DNA of 32,895 nucleotides. Source: an uncultured marine group I thaumarchaeote. GTDB lineage: Archaea; Thermoproteota; Nitrososphaeria; Nitrososphaerales; Nitrosopumilaceae. The DNA is taken from assembly GCA_902608175.1 (NCBI GenBank), contig CACLNC010000006.1:1-32895 (forward strand). Direction: 5' to 3'. Every line of letters begins with the position of its first letter. The first letter of the stretch is position 1. A program made the translations under genes and the position numbers. Shown here in pieces: positions 28,143 to 32,895 of the stretch. The notes beneath the pieces were generated by a model that was not told the DNA's origin, searched no databases, and was given only the letters and a program-made list of their open reading frames with translations.

Positions 28143-29141
28143 TTGATGTATACATCTTACGACAATATTGGACTGCTAAAAGTTTTGAAGTTCTTAAAAT
28201 CACATGAAGATGATTTTTTATCAGGTCAAGATCTTAGTGATGTCTTGAAAATTAGTAGGGTTGCAGTATGGAAGCATATCAAGACAATAAAATCACTTGG
28301 ATATAAAATTGAATCAAAACAAAAGCTTGGTTATAGACTAGTAAAAAATTCTGAAAAACTACTTCCTTGGGAAATAACAGAAGGATTGAAAACACAAACT
28401 GTTGGAAAAAAAGTGTATTATTTTGACACGGTTGATTCAACACAAAATTATGCCATAGAAATATCAAAGAAAAAGAATGAAAGTGGTTCAGTAGTAATCT
28501 CACAGAGGCAAACCGCAGGACGAGGAAGAATGAACAGAAAATGGATCACCATAAAGGGTGGACTATCAATGTCTGTTGTTCTGCATCCAAAGTTTGATGC
28601 TTCAGTTAGTACATTATTCCCAATGGCGGCATCTCTTGCGTTAGCAACTGCAATTCAAAAAACTATCAATATAAAACCAAATGTAAAATGGCCAAATGAC
28701 GTTGTGATTAAAGGAAAAAAAGTTGCCGGGATGATTGTTGATGCAAGTATACAATCAAATTTGATTGAGAGTATGGTTCTTGGTGTTGGTATAAACTTCA
28801 AAGTAGATACAAAACATCTTGAAAGTCAGTTAAAAGGAACTAAAAATTTTTACGGTGTTGCATCATTGTTAAAAATTGATGATACTACTAATCCATTGAA
28901 GATAGTACAGAATTTTTTTTCTGAGTTAGAAAAAATAATTGTATTACTTGATCAAGGTGAAACTAGTAAAATAATTCAAAGATGGGAAAAAATTTCTAGC
29001 ACCATTGGGAAAAAAGTTTCTGTAAAAACAAATGATGGGATAATTACTGGACTTGCCAAAAAAATTAACAGTGATGGTTCGCTAAATATAGTAAAAAATG
29101 GGAAGGTCCAAAGACTTCTAGTTGGTGATATTTCCATATAG
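28143..29141 (+). CDS. birA: Biotin-[acetyl-CoA-carboxylase] ligase with N-terminal HTH (BirA)
   Basis: 'LSDVLKISRVAVWKHIKTIKSLGYKI', 'DTVDSTQNYAIEIS', 'QTAGRGRMNRKW', 'VKWPNDVVIKGKKVAGMIVD', 'VLGVGINF'. Confidence 0.95.
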   Translation: MMYTSYDNIGLLKVLKFLKSHEDDFLSGQDLSDVLKISRVAVWKHIKTIKSLGYKIESKQKLGYRLVKNSEKLLPWEITEGLKTQTVGKKVYYFDTVDSTQNYAIEISKKKNESGSVVISQRQTAGRGRMNRKWITIKGGLSMSVVLHPKFDASVSTLFPMAASLALATAIQKTINIKPNVKWPNDVVIKGKKVAGMIVDASIQSNLIESMVLGVGINFKVDTKHLESQLKGTKNFYGVASLLKIDDTTNPLKIVQNFFSELEKIIVLLDQGETSKIIQRWEKISSTIGKKVSVKTNDGIITGLAKKINSDGSLNIVKNGKVQRLLVGDISI

Positions 29142-29200
29142 AATTGAAATATGTGTAGATAACTTTTAATTTAAATTCAAAATTAAATTCAAATAATTAC

Positions 29201-30694
29201 ATGATAAAAATTTCAATAAAAATTTCAATTTTGCTCATTACATGTGTATTAATTGCTAGCATTAGTTCAGTACAATCAATATATGGTCTAGACTCTGAGC
29301 AAATAACTGAAAAATTTGTAACTGCGGAGGAACATATGCTACATGGTGAATACAAACAAGCTGTAAAAATTTTTGATGATATGTTAGAAATGTCTCCATC
29401 AAATACTAAATTACTAAATCTAAAAGGTGTTGCACAAAGTAATTTGGGTTATCATAAACAATCAATGATTCAATTTTATAATGTATTAGAAATTGATCCT
29501 GATAACCTAACTGCATTAGCTGGTATGGGTGTTGGTTTTGCAAATTTTGGTGAGTATGTAGAAGCAAAAAAATACTTTGAAAAGGCATTAGAATATAATC
29601 CAAAAAATTATGTTTTGAATAATTATAATGTAATATTACAAAAATCAATTAGTAAATATCCTTATACACCAACTGAAAAACCGGAAATTTTAGAACAGAC
29701 AAAGAATGAACTACCAAACTGGATAAAAAACACAGCCGGATGGTGGGCAAACGATGAGATTGCTGATTCTGAATTTATTTCTTCAATACAATTTCTTATA
29801 AAAAATAAAATCATTAAGGTTGGTTTTGTAGAGTCAAATACTGATAATCCTAAAGGAATACCACATTGGGTAAAAAATAATGCAAAATGGTGGTCAACAA
29901 ATAAAATTCCTGACAAGGATTTTCTAATAGGAATAAAATATTTAGTTGAGAATGGAATAATTAGAGTTGATATCACTAAAGAATCAATTGAATATGATGA
30001 TGGGAAAAGGCAGTGGGAATTTGAGAGATATTTAGATAAAATAAACCGTAATGTCTCAAATGAAAAAAGATATGTTGAATATCCAAATCCTAGCGGCGAT
30101 GTAATTAAAAAATTCCTTAGAGATTATAAGAAATGGAATTTTGAACAGCAGATTGAAATTGGAAATCATAATTTTCCTGATGCAACGTATGAGATAATTG
30201 ATGGTACATATCACCTATACTATCGAGTTTACATTAATGAACAACCATCAGGACTACCATTAGATCATGTTAGTACTCTAGTTGATTCTTTTTCATATTG
30301 GGAAAACTCTGAACTAGGAAATGGTGAGGATGGGAATGATGTCAAAGTTCACTTCATACCAACCCAAAAGAAATCTGATTCAAATCTATGGGTCACATGG
30401 GTTGTCAGGGATCTTGGTGAGGGTGTATTAGGACATGCATTCTTGAATAAAGGTGTAGTTGAGGTAGCATTAGGTGGATATGCATGCGATGGTAGTTTTC
30501 AGCTTTTTGATGTTGATACTGTTGAAACAATTATGACTCATGAGCTAGGTCATGGTATTGGACTGAAACATAGTACAAACCCTATCAGTATAATGTACCC
30601 AACACTAAGTGAGACAAAATATGCATATTGTATGCTTGCTATAGAAAAAAATTCTAATGTAGGAACAATAGTGTTGAATGATTCAAGTACCTAA
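29201..30694 (+). CDS. Secreted TPR / duplicated WW-motif / metzincin-type metalloprotease protein
   Basis: Signal-like N-terminus; TPR-like helices; two 'WxxNxxxWW...I.D.dFl..I.yLi.n.II.V' repeats; HELGHGIGLKH (30539..30571) followed by SIMYP (Met-turn-like). Confidence 0.85.
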   Translation: MIKISIKISILLITCVLIASISSVQSIYGLDSEQITEKFVTAEEHMLHGEYKQAVKIFDDMLEMSPSNTKLLNLKGVAQSNLGYHKQSMIQFYNVLEIDPDNLTALAGMGVGFANFGEYVEAKKYFEKALEYNPKNYVLNNYNVILQKSISKYPYTPTEKPEILEQTKNELPNWIKNTAGWWANDEIADSEFISSIQFLIKNKIIKVGFVESNTDNPKGIPHWVKNNAKWWSTNKIPDKDFLIGIKYLVENGIIRVDITKESIEYDDGKRQWEFERYLDKINRNVSNEKRYVEYPNPSGDVIKKFLRDYKKWNFEQQIEIGNHNFPDATYEIIDGTYHLYYRVYINEQPSGLPLDHVSTLVDSFSYWENSELGNGEDGNDVKVHFIPTQKKSDSNLWVTWVVRDLGEGVLGHAFLNKGVVEVALGGYACDGSFQLFDVDTVETIMTHELGHGIGLKHSTNPISIMYPTLSETKYAYCMLAIEKNSNVGTIVLNDSST

Positions 30695-32176
30695 TTTTTT
30701 CAAAAGTTTCTCAAACAAATCTTTTGGAATCAAATTATTATCGTTTAATTGATTTAAAATTTCTTTGATAACAGATTTTTCATCATCGTTAAGATTACCT
30801 CCCTGTGGACCTGGTGGACCTGGTGGACCTCTTGGTCCTTGCTCACCAATTGTTCCATGTTGCCCTGGTGGACCTTGTTCACCTTGTTGACCTTGAATTC
30901 CTTGTGGTCCTTTAGGACCTTCTTGTCCTGGTAGTCCCTGATTACCACGTTCACCCTGTGGACCCTGTAATCCTTTATCACCAGGTAATCCTCTTTGTCC
31001 AGTTAATCCTTTGTCGCCTTGTTGACCTTGTGGACCTGACGGTCCTTTCTCACCCTGTATACCTGGCGTACCAGTCATTCCTTTTTCACCTTGCGGACCT
31101 TGTGGACCTTTAGGACCTAATTCTCCAGGTCCTCCTGGTGGACCTTGTTTACCAGAATGGCCTTCTGGTCCTGGTGGACCTGTTAATCCTTTATCTCCAA
31201 CTATACCAGTTATACCAGCCTTACCTTGATCACCTTGCATTCCTTGTGGACCAGTTGGTCCCTTTTCTCCAGCTGGACCACTAATCCCTTTATCTCCTTT
31301 TAATCCTGCTTGACCTTGAATTCCTTTTTCACCTTGCGGACCTATTGGACCAGTTGTTCCTTTTTCACCTGGTGGTCCTGGTGGACCTGTTAATCCTTTA
31401 GATCCTGATTCACCGTCTTTACCTTTTCCGCCAATTGTACCTTGCGGACCTTGTGGACCTTTTTCACCTGTTGGTCCTCTATCACCAGTTATTCCCGGTG
31501 CACCAACAGGACCTTTCTCACCTTTTGGACCTGATGAACCTTTGTCACCTTTGTCACCTTTGTCACCAGTTAGACCTTTTGGTCCTAGTGGACCTTTGTC
31601 ACCACCTGGACCAGGTAATCCTTTATCACCTTTATCACCAGTTAATCCTGCTTGACCTTTTGGTCCTTTTTCACCTGTTGGTCCTGGTAGTCCTGCTGGT
31701 CCTTGTTCACCAACCAAACCACGAGGACCAGATGCACCCTGCTGTCCTCTAGAACCAGACAAACCCCTTTGTGGAACAGTAGCTTCTTTTTTATAACGTG
31801 GTGGTGTTTTTGCAAGACCAACAGTACTGCGTTTTTGTGGTTTTACAACTTCTGGTTCAGTAACTTTGAGATATTCAGGTATCTTAAATTCAAGTGCGAC
31901 TCCAGCTGATGAAAAATGATCAGTAATTACAATCCATACAACATCAACTTGTCTAACATGTTCAGGAATTGGATTTTCTGCACTCCCCAATGATTCCATA
32001 AAACGTCCATTTCTAACTCGCATGTGAAGATCTTGTTTCCATAATGCTGAGAAAGTTCGATGCTGTATTTCAGAAACAGATGGTTTGTCTTGACTTATTG
32101 CAATTTCAGCCTCATATGTTCCATCTTCTTTGTATGGTGACTCACCCTCAACCGCAAATGACAGAAATGATGGCAT
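30683..32176 (-). CDS. Collagen-like triple-helix-repeat protein
   Basis: About 137-aa N-terminal domain, 107 uninterrupted Gly-X-Y triplets (31765 down to 30803), 39-aa C-terminal helical segment. Confidence 0.95.
   Translation of the reverse strand: MPSFLSFAVEGESPYKEDGTYEAEIAISQDKPSVSEIQHRTFSALWKQDLHMRVRNGRFMESLGSAENPIPEHVRQVDVVWIVITDHFSSAGVALEFKIPEYLKVTEPEVVKPQKRSTVGLAKTPPRYKKEATVPQRGLSGSRGQQGASGPRGLVGEQGPAGLPGPTGEKGPKGQAGLTGDKGDKGLPGPGGDKGPLGPKGLTGDKGDKGDKGSSGPKGEKGPVGAPGITGDRGPTGEKGPQGPQGTIGGKGKDGESGSKGLTGPPGPPGEKGTTGPIGPQGEKGIQGQAGLKGDKGISGPAGEKGPTGPQGMQGDQGKAGITGIVGDKGLTGPPGPEGHSGKQGPPGGPGELGPKGPQGPQGEKGMTGTPGIQGEKGPSGPQGQQGDKGLTGQRGLPGDKGLQGPQGERGNQGLPGQEGPKGPQGIQGQQGEQGPPGQHGTIGEQGPRGPPGPPGPQGGNLNDDEKSVIKEILNQLNDNNLIPKDLFEKLLKKLGT
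30803..31765. repeat. 9-nt-periodic repeat tract encoding Gly-X-Y collagen triplets
   Basis: Glycine codon at every third codon across the tract; recurring 'GGACCT', 'TTATCACC' and 'TTTTCACC' units. Confidence 0.93.
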
Positions 32177-32298
32177 AATCAGGGATATAGACTAGAGTAT
32201 TTATTTCCATTTACGAGTAAAAACCGTCAAAAACATTACCTAAAAAGAAAGAATTAAGCAAATAGTATTTATCTAGATTATCAACCAACAAATCCTAG

Positions 32299-32895
32299 AT
32301 GGAAGAATTTGATAAAGAAAAAAATGAAATCTCTCTGAAAAAAAGTGATGAAGGTAAACTAATAAAACCTGATTTCCAAAGAAATAAGCTTTTCAAAAAG
32401 GGTGTACATCAGATGGCTGATGAGAAATTAGAAGAGGCTGCAAGAACATTTGAGATGATCTTACGAACAGATCCCAATGATGTTGAAGCATTACTAAAAC
32501 TCGGTTACTCTAGATTCCATTTGGATGACTTTTCTGAATCAATAAAGTCTTATGATAAAGTTCTTGATATTGATATTACAAATCAGGAAGCATGGAACTT
32601 AAAATCATTAGTTCATTATGAAAAAAAGAGTTATGCAAAGGCTCTAGACTGTGTTGAAAAAGCAATTGATTCAGATCCAACATATGGTATGGCTTGGTAT
32701 AACAAAGCATGTTATCTTTCACTACTTAACCAAGTTCCTGATGCACTTGATTCATTGAAACGTTCTATAGAAATTGATGTAAAAAATGCAAGAAAAGCAG
32801 TAAAAGATAGAGACTTTGTTAATGTAAGAGCAGAAGATGGATTCAAAAGAATAATTGAAGTTGTTATAATAGAATCACTACGACAAGGATATCAT
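32299..32895 (+). CDS. TPR-repeat protein, partial (runs off the window end)
   Basis: MEEFDKEKNEISLKKS...; 'AARTFEMILRTDPNDVEALLKLGYSRFHLDDFSESIKSYDKVLDID' TPR pattern; open to 32895. Confidence 0.85.
   Translation, partial: MEEFDKEKNEISLKKSDEGKLIKPDFQRNKLFKKGVHQMADEKLEEAARTFEMILRTDPNDVEALLKLGYSRFHLDDFSESIKSYDKVLDIDITNQEAWNLKSLVHYEKKSYAKALDCVEKAIDSDPTYGMAWYNKACYLSLLNQVPDALDSLKRSIEIDVKNARKAVKDRDFVNVRAEDGFKRIIEVVIIESLRQGYH

Noticed and set aside
30803-31765. Possible CRISPR-like or tandem DNA repeat array
   Set aside because: The periodicity is codon-level (9 nt) with no unique spacers; it is protein coding.
30754-31909. Additional ORFs over the collagen tract (30754..30981 -, 31435..31752 +, 31703..31909 +)
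   Set aside because: Shadow frames of the 9-nt repeat; the collagen frame explains the whole tract.

Overview
The window is AT-rich and gene-dense. Its gene content points to an ammonia-oxidising-type thaumarchaeon (Nitrosopumilus-like); this is inferred from gene families, not from a database search. Most of it is housekeeping: FEN1, AMP-forming acetyl-CoA synthetase, a CdvA-like division protein, a duplicated ThyX-like protein, MsrB, homoserine dehydrogenase, a PUA protein, a proteasome beta subunit, an M20 peptidase, NnrD, TrmI, QueE, an AmrS-type radical SAM enzyme, aquaporin, PiT plus DUF47, DsbA, NreA, an exosortase/archaeosortase-family protein, a Y-family polymerase, DUF99, a geranylgeranyl-reductase-family protein, a methyltransferase and BirA. 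There is one intron-containing tRNA-Ser(CGA). I also found several microproteins absent from the supplied ORF track. The most unusual region is the right end (29.2-32.2 kb). There a secreted TPR / WW-repeat / metzincin-type protease gene lies convergent to, and overlaps the 3' end of, a collagen-like gene with 107 uninterrupted Gly-X-Y triplets. Other points worth checking are an archaeosortase-family protein with Ser where Cys is expected plus a tiny membrane ORF beside it, a proteasome beta subunit that appears to lack Thr1, a very basic low-complexity histone-H1-like protein, and a Cys-rich 32-aa microprotein.
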